Below the pieces are notes generated by a model, which saw nothing but the letters and a program-made list of their open reading frames with translations, was not told the DNA's origin and did not search any database. Positions 7,869-17,491 of a stretch of 64,000 nucleotides of DNA are shown here, one piece after another; position 1 is the first letter of the stretch, and every line of letters starts with the position of its first letter. A program made the position numbers and the translations under genes. The stretch comes from Acinetobacter guillouiae CIP 63.46 (GTDB lineage: Bacteria > Pseudomonadota > Gammaproteobacteria > Pseudomonadales > Moraxellaceae), in the NCBI RefSeq assembly GCF_000368145.1, contig NZ_KB849283.1, forward strand, positions 1,390,324 to 1,454,323, given 5' to 3'.

Positions 7869-10334
7869 TTACGGCTTTGGTTGTCTATTCGCTTGATAAC
7901 GACGATAACCTGTCAGCCCTAATAACCCAAGAAGACTCAACCAACCCAATGAACCACCGCCACTGACCCGTGGGCTTCCTGGCGCAGTACCTGAGTTTTT
8001 CAAAGTAACAGTAGCCACTTCAACACTACTATTTTCAGGAGTAGAAATTTTTCCATCCGCATCATACACATAATAGGTAAATTTATAACTAAATGGATCA
8101 AGTGTATTTCTAAGTTGGATATGGATTTTGCCACCATAGCAGGTATATTTATTGTCGCTACCAGGACAAGGCCCACTACGATCCGCGGTAATGACCACAG
8201 GATCGATATTTGTTCCAATTCGAATTGGTAATTCAACCCCATCTGCATTGACATAAAATTTTGGTTTATTCGGCTTCTCTGTTAACGCAGCAGCATTACC
8301 ATCACCATCATCATTTGCATATTGCAGTAGATCTACATCAATCGCTTTGGTTGAGCCTTGTTCAATATTAAATGTTGCATCTTTAGTAATAGGTGCAATA
8401 TTGGTAAAGCTTCCAATGATATAGGCTGAAGAGCTAATGCTTGGATCTGTCTTTAACTCTAGTTTATAGCTACAGAATTCATTGTCACCTGATGGTGTAA
8501 CATTGTCATCTATACGCCATAACATAATTCTCTTTAAGTCTTTATTCCATACACAATCGAATTTTGGCTCTTTTTTACCTACAAATTGTTTCTTATCATT
8601 TAATACTCCGACACCAAGTGGTTCTACAATCACATTATAATTGTCTGCAGTTAAATGTTTTACCACTCGCACATCATTACCAATAGCGTCTTTGGTTATA
8701 ATTTCTGCAGGTAGATTGGCTGCAAAAGGATCGACAAAGATCGTGCGATATTTCTGGTCTGATTTGGTGTATTTGATTAAATTACTATACAGCTCTGATT
8801 GGATTTTATAAAAAGGAACATACTCCTGTTTGGTCGCTGGATCAGCAATCAATTTATTATAATTATCCAATATGTTTTGATAAGAATTAAGTGCCACAAC
8901 AACCGAAGTATTACTTGCACTCAGATTATTTGCGGTGAGACGTAAAACCTCTGTAGAGCCAATATCACATGAGTTTGCCACGTCATTTGGACCATTGGAG
9001 TTCTCCGCAATCACGCGTTTAACACCACGCTGATCAACGCCACTACAACCCATATAACCAATATCGACTAGGTCTTTGTCTGTGCCTAAGTTTATAGGGA
9101 AATACATTGGCATAAAGCCTGTAGACTCACTCGGCGGTTCTATCTTATTTAAAATAGTTGTGAATGCAATATTACTCACATCAAATGTATGATCTTTACC
9201 CTCTTTAGTCAGCTCTTCTGCAACTTCACACTGATCATTACCTGCAGTCAGCTTTAAGGCGTTATAAGTAAGTACAACACCCGAACCTACAACTTTACTC
9301 ACATCCCCATTTGCATAGCGACAAGATTTTCCATCATTATTATAAGCCAATATATTATTACTTAATACTTTTATCCCATTGTATCCATACAATAATGTTG
9401 CCCAAGCATTATTATTGACAATGGTATTACTGATCAGTGATAAAGAAGAAATATCACTAAAATTAACTTTTCCTTGTGGTGTCAATTGGCTAAATTGAAT
9501 GATACGACCTTGAGTTGCACTTGCGATATTGTCAGTAATCGTATTTGCAGAAAAGGTCACTGCAGGTTGCCCACAAAAATTAAGCATGCTTAAACTATCT
9601 GCAGCACCATTGCCAATAAATGTTACCCCACTCACGGCAATATTACGTTTGGTAAACTCTAAATTATCAGCACAGGTCATTCCAAGTACACTGCCCAGTT
9701 CCGCTTTATTGGTCTGGAATACACCATAATTTATGGTCAGAGAACTTGAAACATCATTTAAATAAATTGCCCCACCTGCTTTCGCATTGGAATCCATAAT
9801 ATTTACATTATTTAAGGTGAGTGCACCGCCAGCATAAATTGCTCCACCCACATTATTATTGCTGTCATTTAAACTCGAGCCATTTTTTAAAATTACATCA
9901 TTCAGCGTTAGACTCGGCTTATTTTCATAAATGGTATTGAAAATACGTGAGTTTCCTTGACCTGAAATTGTGGTTTTTAATGGGGTTGCAGCAGGGAAAT
10001 TATTGGTTAATACATCTGGGCGACTATAATCACCTGGCTCTTTACCAATAATAGAAACATCTGAGTTGGGTCTTAATTCTTTAGTCAGCTTATATTCACC
10101 TGCTTCCAACTGAATTACATTGGGTACTGTTGAATAAACCTGTCCTGCACTACAGCCACCATAAGCTTTATGTGTGGCGGCGGCGTGTAATGCTTCTCTT
10201 AATGAACACTTGTCAGGATTTGTCCCATCCTCATCATCAAAGGTGGTTACATAAATCGTTTTATCTTCTGCCGCCATCAAAGACATGGTCGACAATACAA
10301 CAAGTGTCAGAAATCCTTTTTTATAATTTTTCAT
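7869..10334 (-). CDS. Secreted CSLREA-domain protein with GlyGly-CTERM tail
   Basis: 821-aa exported protein. Signal peptide at about residues 1-21 (GFLTLVVLSTMSLMAAE). The CSLREA motif is at residues 43-48, followed by a beta-helix-like region rich in Asn (GGAIYAGGALTLNNVNIMDS, SLSLISNTIVNNNAW) as in polymorphic outer-membrane or parallel beta-helix proteins. The C-terminus is a GlyGly-CTERM sorting signal: a Gly-rich SGGGS at 791-795, a hydrophobic stretch WLSLLGLLGL, then basic residues YRRYQANR. In this class, rhombosortase proteases cleave the tail and the protein, usually a type II secretion substrate, ends at the cell surface. Start: ATG 10334, preceded by AAAGGA; the TTG at 10340 is rejected. 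It lies 10 bp after the next CSLREA gene, probably one operon. Ligand unknown. Confidence 0.85.
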   Translation of the reverse strand: MKNYKKGFLTLVVLSTMSLMAAEDKTIYVTTFDDEDGTNPDKCSLREALHAAATHKAYGGCSAGQVYSTVPNVIQLEAGEYKLTKELRPNSDVSIIGKEPGDYSRPDVLTNNFPAATPLKTTISGQGNSRIFNTIYENKPSLTLNDVILKNGSSLNDSNNNVGGAIYAGGALTLNNVNIMDSNAKAGGAIYLNDVSSSLTINYGVFQTNKAELGSVLGMTCADNLEFTKRNIAVSGVTFIGNGAADSLSMLNFCGQPAVTFSANTITDNIASATQGRIIQFSQLTPQGKVNFSDISSLSLISNTIVNNNAWATLLYGYNGIKVLSNNILAYNNDGKSCRYANGDVSKVVGSGVVLTYNALKLTAGNDQCEVAEELTKEGKDHTFDVSNIAFTTILNKIEPPSESTGFMPMYFPINLGTDKDLVDIGYMGCSGVDQRGVKRVIAENSNGPNDVANSCDIGSTEVLRLTANNLSASNTSVVVALNSYQNILDNYNKLIADPATKQEYVPFYKIQSELYSNLIKYTKSDQKYRTIFVDPFAANLPAEIITKDAIGNDVRVVKHLTADNYNVIVEPLGVGVLNDKKQFVGKKEPKFDCVWNKDLKRIMLWRIDDNVTPSGDNEFCSYKLELKTDPSISSSAYIIGSFTNIAPITKDATFNIEQGSTKAIDVDLLQYANDDGDGNAAALTEKPNKPKFYVNADGVELPIRIGTNIDPVVITADRSGPCPGSDNKYTCYGGKIHIQLRNTLDPFSYKFTYYVYDADGKISTPENSSVEVATVTLKNSGTAPGSPRVSGGGSLGWLSLLGLLGLTGYRRYQANRQPKP

Positions 10335-10344
10335 GTGCAATCCT

Positions 10345-12156
10345 TTACTTATACTTGATCCGTCGATAGCCAGCTAAACCAATCAGTCCAATGATTGAAA
10401 GAAATCCTAGACTTCCACCAGAGGTCTTTACTTTATAGTTTTTAAAATCATCTGGCTTTCTTTGTACAATTCGTGCAGGAATCGTAATATAAGGATTATC
10501 TGATTTATTAAAACTTGTGGTCGATGTCACCACATTAATTTTAAATTCATCTGAACCTTGCCATTGACCGTTCGGTGTATACACAATATCACCTGCCTGA
10601 TTTATCGTCATGGTGCCTTTAGATGGCGTATTGGTTTGAATAATCTTTAAACAACCTATTTGCCAAGGCTTACCATTATCATCCAATTCTCGATTAAAAA
10701 TTTGTTTACACTTTTCAGCACTAACAAGTTCACCATCTTGTAATTGATCAGAGATTGAAAATTTAGCTGTTTCACCATATAAAATATCTTGCCCTACGGT
10801 CGAAATGTTTCCAAGATCAATCACCAGTTCAATCGCACCACGATCACATAATTCTGAATTGGAATTTCTCTGTTTACTTCGCTGATCAAGAGTCGAACAA
10901 GCTGTTATTTTATCTTGAGGTTCTGGACCGTGATTAATAATCACAGAATCTTCAGCCGAGTTATAACTTGGTAAAATTCTTGGTAAAAAATAACCTAAAG
11001 CTACACTCGGTGACTCAGCAAATGGGCATAAAATCCCATTAGTACTAAAGTCACATTTTCCTTCTGTGGTACTTCCAGCAATCAGTTGCGCATTACCCAA
11101 TGCTGTTGCTTTAAAACCATTGCATCCTGAAGAATAGAGGTTATTGCTGATCTGTTCTGCTTCACCACCAGACACAATCGTACAATCTTGTGTACCATTT
11201 TTGGCAATAATACTATTTGCGACAAAACCTTTCTTTTGAGGGGCGTCTACAATAAGACCCATATTATTGAGGATCATGGTGATATTGTTGAGCTGCATAG
11301 CATCGTAGACTTTAACCACATAGCCTTTATTGTTAAAAATCGTACTATTTTCAATCCCATAGGGCGCAGTAGAGCCAAAGGCTTTTAATGCATCTTCAGA
11401 AAATTGATTTTGTGTTTCAAAGTTTGAACTTGTAGCATCAGTAACCTCATTATCTCGAATTAATGATTGTGTGATAACAAATGCAGGTAATTCGGTATAA
11501 ATTACACCACCTTTTTCTGCTTTATTGCCTTTGATTAAGGTCTTGTTAATCCCAACGATACTTAATGCGGTATTCGCAGCATAAATGCCTGCATTATAGA
11601 TTGCACCACCTTCTTCAGCATGACCATCTAAAAGCTGGCTATTACTTATCCCCAATGCTTCTTTGTTATAGATCAGACCGCCTTGCTTAGCACATAGCTC
11701 TTGACCACAACCTTTTAAGGTAATTTCATCAAATGAAACCTTCAGCATTGCAGGTGGTGTCTCTGCTTTCTCATCTATATCTTTTTCGATCTGAAATAAA
11801 CGTTCTTTTCCAACCATTTTAATAATGGCATTGTTTTTACCTACAAGCGTTTGTGTATTATTTACGTTACTTTCATAGGTCGAACCAAATGCGACATCCT
11901 TTAATATTCGGATTTGCTTATTCAGTGAATACTCTTTATTGCCTTGTAATATAATTTTTGCAGTCACCTCTTTGCCGCCACCACAACCATTATAGCCAGC
12001 TTCAGGCATTCCCTGATTGACGTATTCAACTGCTTCTCTTAATGAACACTGATTATCAGCTTTTACAATATCGTCTGTGGTAGTCACAGTAATATTTGCA
12101 CTAAATGCCTGACCAGTAATACATAATAATCCTAAGCCTATGCCCCGTTTGAGCAT
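10345..12156 (-). CDS. Second secreted CSLREA-domain protein with GlyGly-CTERM tail
   Basis: 603-aa paralogue of its neighbour with the same architecture. Signal peptide at about residues 1-20 (LGLLCITGQAFSA), CSLREA at 37-42, a repeat-rich region likely to form a beta-helix (GGLIYNKEALGISNSQLLDG, EEGGAIYNAGIY), a beta domain near residues 450-560, and a GlyGly-CTERM tail from 579 (SGGSLGFLSIIGLIGLAGYR then a basic end). The ATG has AAGGAG upstream. As the first gene of the pair it probably carries the operon promoter in 12157-12300. Overall sequence has diverged far from the neighbour while both ends are kept, so the pair may bind different targets (inference). No rhombosortase gene is present in the window. 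Confidence 0.85.
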   Translation of the reverse strand: MLKRGIGLGLLCITGQAFSANITVTTTDDIVKADNQCSLREAVEYVNQGMPEAGYNGCGGGKEVTAKIILQGNKEYSLNKQIRILKDVAFGSTYESNVNNTQTLVGKNNAIIKMVGKERLFQIEKDIDEKAETPPAMLKVSFDEITLKGCGQELCAKQGGLIYNKEALGISNSQLLDGHAEEGGAIYNAGIYAANTALSIVGINKTLIKGNKAEKGGVIYTELPAFVITQSLIRDNEVTDATSSNFETQNQFSEDALKAFGSTAPYGIENSTIFNNKGYVVKVYDAMQLNNITMILNNMGLIVDAPQKKGFVANSIIAKNGTQDCTIVSGGEAEQISNNLYSSGCNGFKATALGNAQLIAGSTTEGKCDFSTNGILCPFAESPSVALGYFLPRILPSYNSAEDSVIINHGPEPQDKITACSTLDQRSKQRNSNSELCDRGAIELVIDLGNISTVGQDILYGETAKFSISDQLQDGELVSAEKCKQIFNRELDDNGKPWQIGCLKIIQTNTPSKGTMTINQAGDIVYTPNGQWQGSDEFKINVVTSTTSFNKSDNPYITIPARIVQRKPDDFKNYKVKTSGGSLGFLSIIGLIGLAGYRRIKYK

Positions 12157-12310
12157 TATAGTCTCCTTGATTTCTTTTAATTATTTCTTATTAGCCAGCA
12201 TTACGCTTTGCTATCAGTCCTTTTTGCGTACTTTGTCACACACAATAAAAATTCTCAAGAATTTTCATCGGCCGATCTATTGACTTCACTTCTTGTGTTA
12301 CGCGCACTCA

Positions 12311-12334
12311 ACAATAGTAAAAATCAACTATTGT
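12311..12334 (-). terminator. Weak hairpin at the hda stop codon
   Basis: Perfect 8-bp stem ACAATAGT (12311-12318) / ACTATTGT (12327-12334), loop of 8 nt, overlapping the stop codon of hda. There is no clear T-run, so it may be a weak terminator or an mRNA-end stabiliser. Confidence 0.4.
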
Positions 12335-13035
12335 CGATATTCATCAATCAATGCATAGAGCTGTCTTAAAGTTGCATGAGATAATTTCGTCTTCTCACCC
12401 TTTAATAACTTTTCTAGCTGTTCAACAGACTGAAGTAGTGTACTCGTTTGATGTGGCCCATGTAATAGCAAATATTCCGTTATTTGTGGGTCAAAATGTA
12501 CACCCCGACGTTCCAACACAGAATGCAATAAAGCATGTCGATCTGCATAGGACTGTCCACTCGGTACTTTTACACTGACTGCCTGAGTAAGGCGAGATTG
12601 TAGGTCTGGTAATTCTAGCTTTAATTCTATCGGCGCAAATCGTGATGAAAACACCAACTGTCCGCCATCTTCGTTATTGTTATTAATCAGATGAAATACC
12701 GCTTTTTGCCAATGCGGTACGCCACTAATGGCCTCGATATCATCCAAGGCAACCAAATCATAGCTTTCTAATGAGGTAATTGCCTCTATAGGCGCATCAA
12801 GTAATTCTAACAGCGATACTTTAATCGCAGATTTGCCAATTTCTAAATAAGAATCGCAAATCGCCGTGAGTAAATGACTTTTTCCAGTTCCAGCACCACC
12901 ATAGATGTAGAAACGATTCATCAGCCCTGCATGAAGCTGACGCACAGCATCAATTACAGGTCCCCAACCTGGCCCAGAAAAATCACTAATTCTGGCATCC
13001 AGTTGTGGTTCTATATCCAACTGTAATTGACGCAT
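12328..13035 (-). CDS. hda: DnaA regulatory inactivator Hda
   Basis: AAA+ protein that, together with the DNA-loaded sliding clamp, stimulates hydrolysis of DnaA-bound ATP and so prevents re-initiation of replication. The N-terminus carries the clamp-binding motif QLQLDIEP (residues 3-10). Walker A GGAGTGKS is at 46-53 and Walker B is VALDDIEAI. Length (235 aa) matches Hda rather than DnaA because the origin-binding domain is absent. It follows the PerM-like permease gene by 15 nt in the same direction, a pairing seen in related bacteria. Confidence 0.95.
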   Translation of the reverse strand: MRQLQLDIEPQLDARISDFSGPGWGPVIDAVRQLHAGLMNRFYIYGGAGTGKSHLLTAICDSYLEIGKSAIKVSLLELLDAPIEAITSLESYDLVALDDIEAISGVPHWQKAVFHLINNNNEDGGQLVFSSRFAPIELKLELPDLQSRLTQAVSVKVPSGQSYADRHALLHSVLERRGVHFDPQITEYLLLHGPHQTSTLLQSVEQLEKLLKGEKTKLSHATLRQLYALIDEYRQ

Positions 13036-13050
13036 ATATTCAAATCATTC

Positions 13051-14253
13051 CTAAAGTGGATTTTGATCATTTTTAATCGATTGATCAGTATCTTGCGTGT
13101 TTTTAACTTCAATATCAAGATCAACTTTGTCGCTTTCGACTGAAATTGTTTCAGTAGTGCCATTATTTTGTATGGTCACTAAAGTATCCTCTGCTTTAAA
13201 GAACTGACTTTCTTGATATAAATCTTTGAGATGCTTGAGTAAAACCACGATAACAGCTGCAACTGGCAGTGCGATCAACATCCCGACAAAGCCACCCAAC
13301 TGAGCCCCCGCAAGTACTGCAAATACCACAGCTACAGGAGATAAACCAATTTTATCACCCAATAAGAACGGTTGAAGAATATATCCTTCGATGAGCTGCC
13401 CTACACCAAATACAGCCAGAACCATTAATAAATGTTTTGGATCTAGACCAAACTGGAAAAAACAAGCAATCACTGCCGCAATAATCCCCACACCAAAGCC
13501 AAGATATGGAATGATACTGCACAGCCCCGCAATCATACCAATAATTAATCCGACCTCTAAACCCACCAACTGCAAGCCTACGGCATAGACGATTCCCAAT
13601 AAAATCATCACAAGGAACTGTCCTTTGACAAAAGCCCCCAAAACGCTATGACATTCACCGACAATTTTAAGTACATTGCTTTCATATTGACGGGGAATAA
13701 AACTTTTTAAGTGTTCCAACATCCGCTTCCAATCAAGCAAGAAATAGAATGCAATAATTGGAATTAAAACAATTGTTCCGCCGATCGAAATAAAACTCAG
13801 TCCAGATTGGGCAATTTTTAAAGCCATCGCTTGAATACTGTCCGCACTATAGTTGGTCTGAACATACTCCATCACCACTTTAGAAATTTGGTCTGTATCC
13901 AATTCCATATGTTCAACATTGAAATTGTTGGACAACCACGGTAAGAAAGTTGAATTCACCCAATGGATTCCCGCAGGAATACTGTCACGGGCATAAATTA
14001 ATTGTTTCCAAACCAAGGGCACAACAAACCATATTGCCCAAGTCAGTAACACGCCTATTCCAATAAAAACCACCGAAATAGAGAGCCACCTTGGTAAAAC
14101 TTTTGACAGCTTATCCACCACTGGACTAAATAAATAGGCAACCAGAAAAGCCGCAACAAAAGGAATCACTACAGGTTTTAATAAATATAAAATCCATAAA
14201 ACTAAAGCAATTCCAGCAAGGATAAAAATTCGTTTTAAAGTCCGATCGTGCAT
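13051..14253 (-). CDS. AI-2E/PerM-family membrane transporter
   Basis: 400-aa polytopic inner-membrane protein of the AI-2E (PerM/TqsA-like) permease family. Helices are visible at about residues 8-26, 28-46, 60-80, 155-175, 210-235, 240-270, 275-300 and 305-340. The tail from about 350 is acidic and hydrophilic, probably cytoplasmic. The family includes exporters of autoinducer-2 and Na+/H+ antiporters, so the substrate is not predictable. Cotranscribed with hda. It is divergent from purM with 135 bp between start codons, the classic hda-perM-purM arrangement. Confidence 0.88.
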   Translation of the reverse strand: MHDRTLKRIFILAGIALVLWILYLLKPVVIPFVAAFLVAYLFSPVVDKLSKVLPRWLSISVVFIGIGVLLTWAIWFVVPLVWKQLIYARDSIPAGIHWVNSTFLPWLSNNFNVEHMELDTDQISKVVMEYVQTNYSADSIQAMALKIAQSGLSFISIGGTIVLIPIIAFYFLLDWKRMLEHLKSFIPRQYESNVLKIVGECHSVLGAFVKGQFLVMILLGIVYAVGLQLVGLEVGLIIGMIAGLCSIIPYLGFGVGIIAAVIACFFQFGLDPKHLLMVLAVFGVGQLIEGYILQPFLLGDKIGLSPVAVVFAVLAGAQLGGFVGMLIALPVAAVIVVLLKHLKDLYQESQFFKAEDTLVTIQNNGTTETISVESDKVDLDIEVKNTQDTDQSIKNDQNPL

Positions 14254-14355
14254 CGAATCACGCCTTTTTCAAATTTATTCGTTATGGAGGGGAAAATATT
14301 TTCATAAAGATAGCATTTTAGTGCAGAAATAACATAAGAGTTTCGTATATTCGGG

Positions 14356-14361
14356 TATAAT
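14356..14361 (+). promoter_or_regulatory. Likely -10 element of purM
   Basis: TATAAT preceded by TCGGG, 28 bp upstream of the purM ATG and followed by a GC-rich CCCCGCGCG discriminator. The -35 region at the usual distance is weak. No clear purine-repressor operator was found. Confidence 0.6.
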
Positions 14362-14388
14362 CCCCGCGCGAATGCGGAGACTTCAATT

Positions 14389-15459
14389 ATGAGCAACTCA
14401 ACTTCTACCCCAAACACTGGTTTAAGCTATAAAGACGCTGGTGTCGATATTGAAGCGGGCGACGCACTTGTCGATCGAATCAAATCTGTCGCTAAACGTA
14501 CAACACGCCCTGAAGTAATGGGTGGTTTAGGCGGCTTCGGCGCACTTTGCAGAATCCCTAAAGGTTATGAAGAACCTGTTCTTGTATCTGGTACAGATGG
14601 TGTCGGTACAAAATTACGTTTAGCATTGAACTTAAATCGTCATGACACCATTGGTCAAGACTTGGTTGCAATGTGTGTAAACGATCTTCTTGTATGTGGT
14701 GCTGAACCTCTATTCTTCCTCGATTATTACGCAACTGGACATTTAAATGTTGATGTTGCTGCAAATGTTGTGACGGGTATTGGTAAAGGTTGTGAGCTTG
14801 CAGGCTGCGCATTGGTCGGTGGTGAAACTGCTGAAATGCCTGGAATGTATGAAGGTGAAGACTATGACCTCGCAGGCTTCTCTGTGGGTGTAGTTGAAGC
14901 AAGCAAAATCATTGATGGTACCAAAGTAAAAGCAGGTGATGTTCTTATCGGCTTAGCCTCTTCTGGTGCACACTCAAACGGTTATTCTTTACTTCGTAAA
15001 ATCTTAGACGTGAAAAACGTCGATTTAACTCAAATTGTAGATGGTCGTCCGCTTGCAGATGTTGCAATGGAACCAACACGTATTTATGTAAAACCAGTGC
15101 TTGAACTGTGCAAACAAGTTGATGTCCATGCAATGGCTCACATCACAGGCGGCGGTTTACCTGGTAATTTACCTCGTGTACTTCCAAATGGCGCTCAAGC
15201 GGTGATTAATGAATCGTCTTGGCAATGGCCTGAATTGTTCAAACTTTTACAACGTGAAGGTGCTGTAGAACAATTTGAAATGTACCGCACATTTAACTGT
15301 GGTGTGGGTATGGTCATCGCAGTTGATGCTGCTGATGCTGACAAAACTATTGAAGTTTTGACTGCTCAAGGCGAAAAAGCATGGACAATTGGTCATATTC
15401 AAGAAAATGCGGCTTCTATTGAAGGCGCAGATGAAAAAATTCGTGTGATTTTTGCATAA
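14389..15459 (+). CDS. purM: Phosphoribosylformylglycinamidine cyclo-ligase (AIR synthetase)
   Basis: Fifth step of de novo purine synthesis: closes formylglycinamidine ribotide to aminoimidazole ribotide using ATP. Typical motifs are [16 protein letters not shown] at the N-terminus, [33 protein letters not shown] and the C-terminal [17 protein letters not shown]. Full length, 356 aa against about 345 in E. coli. The ATG has GGAGA upstream. purN follows 9 nt after its stop, forming a purMN operon. Confidence 0.98.
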   Translation: MSNSTSTPNTGLSYKDAGVDIEAGDALVDRIKSVAKRTTRPEVMGGLGGFGALCRIPKGYEEPVLVSGTDGVGTKLRLALNLNRHDTIGQDLVAMCVNDLLVCGAEPLFFLDYYATGHLNVDVAANVVTGIGKGCELAGCALVGGETAEMPGMYEGEDYDLAGFSVGVVEASKIIDGTKVKAGDVLIGLASSGAHSNGYSLLRKILDVKNVDLTQIVDGRPLADVAMEPTRIYVKPVLELCKQVDVHAMAHITGGGLPGNLPRVLPNGAQAVINESSWQWPELFKLLQREGAVEQFEMYRTFNCGVGMVIAVDAADADKTIEVLTAQGEKAWTIGHIQENAASIEGADEKIRVIFA

Positions 15460-15468
15460 GTCTCTCAC

Positions 15469-16101
15469 ATGATTAAAATTGCTGTACTTGTCTCAGGCAG
15501 TGGAAGTAACCTTCAAGCCTTGATTGATGCCAATCTTTCAGGGCAAATCGTGGGGGTCATTTCCAACAAACCTGAAGCATTTGCCTTAGAGCGCGCTGCA
15601 AAAGCAGGCATTGCAACCACGGTGATTGAGCATAAACACTATCCTGATCGGGAAACTTTTGATGCTGTCATGCATCAACAATTACTGGATTGGGATGTTG
15701 ATTTAGTCATTCTCGCTGGTTTTATGCGTATTCTCAGTGCCAAATTTGTCCAAGCATGGGAAGGGAAAATGGTCAACATCCACCCTTCACTATTGCCCTA
15801 TTACAAAGGCATGCATACACATCAACGTGTTTTAAATACCGGTGATGTTTTACACGGGTGTACTGTGCATTATGTCACTGCTGAGTTAGATGCTGGACAA
15901 GCGTTGACTCAGGGTGTTTTAACAGTCGATTTACATGATAATGTGCAATCCCTTGCAGCACGTGTACATGTACTTGAGCATTTAATTTATCCTCAAGCAG
16001 TTGAGTGGATCTGTAATGGCACCATTCAACACTTGGAAAATGGTCAGGTTTTATATAAGGGACAAGCACTTAAACAGCCAATTCAATTTTGCCAGCTTTA
16101 A
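15469..16101 (+). CDS. purN: Phosphoribosylglycinamide formyltransferase 1
   Basis: Transfers a formyl group from 10-formyltetrahydrofolate to glycinamide ribotide (third step of purine synthesis). The N-terminal phosphate loop is VLVSGSGSNLQALIDA. Catalytic residues fall in the expected places: Asn103 and His105 in NIHPSLLP, and Asp141 in ELDAGQAL. 210 aa, normal for PurN. It is the second gene of the purMN operon, and a terminator follows 26 nt after the stop. Confidence 0.97.
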   Translation: MIKIAVLVSGSGSNLQALIDANLSGQIVGVISNKPEAFALERAAKAGIATTVIEHKHYPDRETFDAVMHQQLLDWDVDLVILAGFMRILSAKFVQAWEGKMVNIHPSLLPYYKGMHTHQRVLNTGDVLHGCTVHYVTAELDAGQALTQGVLTVDLHDNVQSLAARVHVLEHLIYPQAVEWICNGTIQHLENGQVLYKGQALKQPIQFCQL

Positions 16102-16127
16102 GTATTGCTTGATTTAAAATACTGTCG

Positions 16128-16155
16128 AAAAAATGCATCCTCGGATGCATTTTTT
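16128..16155 (+). terminator. Terminator of purMN
   Basis: Inverted repeat 16128-16140 / 16143-16155 gives GCATC-CTCG-GATGC with A-tract and T-tract arms, 26 nt after the purN stop. The tetraloop CTCG and run of six Ts make this a strong intrinsic terminator. Confidence 0.92.
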
Positions 16156-16353
16156 ATGGCTAAACGAAATTTGTCTGTGTAGTAACCTTATATAACAATA
16201 GGTTTATAGCAGCACAGTCGCTTGAACTGCTACGTTTGACATAAAAAGATTTGAATCAATTTATGGGAAAAACAGCTGACTTTTTAGCAATAGGCCGTAA
16301 TAAAAAACCTTTATTTAGCGAGAGGTACAACCTGCCACTCATTCAACGACTGA

Positions 16354-17166
16354 TTAATGGGTATTAGATAAATTTTGTTGAATCAGCTTTTTAATTAATT
16401 CAACAGTTTCAACTGGATGTTCCAAAGGAAACATATGTCCTCCAGCCGTCAGGGTAAAAGGAATATTAAATTTCTTTTTGGCTATTTGTGGAAATTTACG
16501 TTTTAAAAAAGGACTCTCTGAACCAATCACCAAATTTACAGGAACTTGTGGCTGTGGATGCGGTAACCACCAATAAGAAGGACCTGTTCTAAAAATTGCA
16601 ACTTCAACATCTTTAGGAATAGTCAAAGTTACGCCTCCACGAACATGGTCTTCTGTTAGCGCATAATCGATATAAGCCTGAAAACAATCTGCATCAAAAT
16701 GTTGATAAAACCCCTTTGGACGTAACAACTCTGCGGCTTGTTGACGTGATTCCCAATGATCTCGACGGCGTATGCTGAGATGTGCTGGTGTCATTGCATC
16801 GATTTTTTGAGGATAAAATTTCTTTGCAAGATTAAAAATAAAGGAGGCGGTCCCCATAATCAAAGGAGGATCCAATAAAATCGCTTGTTCAAATAAATCT
16901 GGACGCTTAAATGAGGCTAAAAAAGTTGCCACAGCGCCTAATGAATGACCTAAACCAATTACTTTACGTCCATTAGACTGTTGCACAATACTATCAATCA
17001 CTTGATCTGCAAAATTCGACCAATTGTTATCAATAGGATAACGTTGATCTGTACCTAACAGAGAAACATAAATCACATCATATTGATCTTTCAGTAAATC
17101 AAACAGTTTGGTATAGACTTGAGATGGCACACCATTGGCATGGGCAAAATGAATAACAGGTTTCAT
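16354..17166 (-). CDS. Alpha/beta hydrolase
   Basis: Alpha/beta-fold hydrolase of unknown substrate. The oxyanion region is HFAHANGVPS near the N-terminus, the nucleophile elbow is GLGHSLGAVA (Ser75), and the catalytic His lies in AGGHMFPLEHP near the C-terminus; the acid is probably in VNLVIGSESPF or just before it. No signal peptide, so probably cytoplasmic. Two starts are possible, ATG 17184 and ATG 17166; the latter begins directly with the first core strand (MKPVIHFAHANG) and is preferred, though neither has a good ribosome binding site. Monocistronic by appearance. Confidence 0.85.
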   Translation of the reverse strand: MKPVIHFAHANGVPSQVYTKLFDLLKDQYDVIYVSLLGTDQRYPIDNNWSNFADQVIDSIVQQSNGRKVIGLGHSLGAVATFLASFKRPDLFEQAILLDPPLIMGTASFIFNLAKKFYPQKIDAMTPAHLSIRRRDHWESRQQAAELLRPKGFYQHFDADCFQAYIDYALTEDHVRGGVTLTIPKDVEVAIFRTGPSYWWLPHPQPQVPVNLVIGSESPFLKRKFPQIAKKKFNIPFTLTAGGHMFPLEHPVETVELIKKLIQQNLSNTH

Positions 17167-17184
17167 GTGAGATAGGCTAACCAT

Positions 17185-17491
17185 GTCTTGCTTTACACTC
17201 TAAATATGATGAATTGAAAATACTGTAGCCGATAAATAGGATTCAGTTAAACATTTTAAGTGAACTCCGTGCTCTTATTTTACACTTAGCGATGCCACTC
17301 AAATGAATTAAACAGGTTTAAAGCAGTTATAAAGGCTTAAGGTAACAAGAAAATAGAGCTTTAAGATTGTGCTTGGCTTAATTTTTCATTTTTCTTTTTT
17401 TTCATACACTTTGTTTTTACTTCATACAGGTTGGATCAGTAAACAGCAATGCTACTGCTCTATTACTGTTTACTGATCCATAAAACCTAGA
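17185..17491. other. Intergenic region hydrolase / sppA
   Basis: About 300 bp with no recognisable gene. It contains the sppA terminator hairpin (17432-17480), a pyrimidine-rich stretch at 17380-17400, and presumably the promoter of the leftward hydrolase gene. Nothing else stands out. Confidence 0.5.
17432..17480 (-). terminator. Terminator-like hairpin after sppA
   Basis: Perfect 15-bp stem (17432-17446 with 17466-17480) with a 19-nt loop, 12 nt past the sppA stop. No T-run follows on the minus strand, so it may be an mRNA-stabilising or factor-dependent end. Confidence 0.6.
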
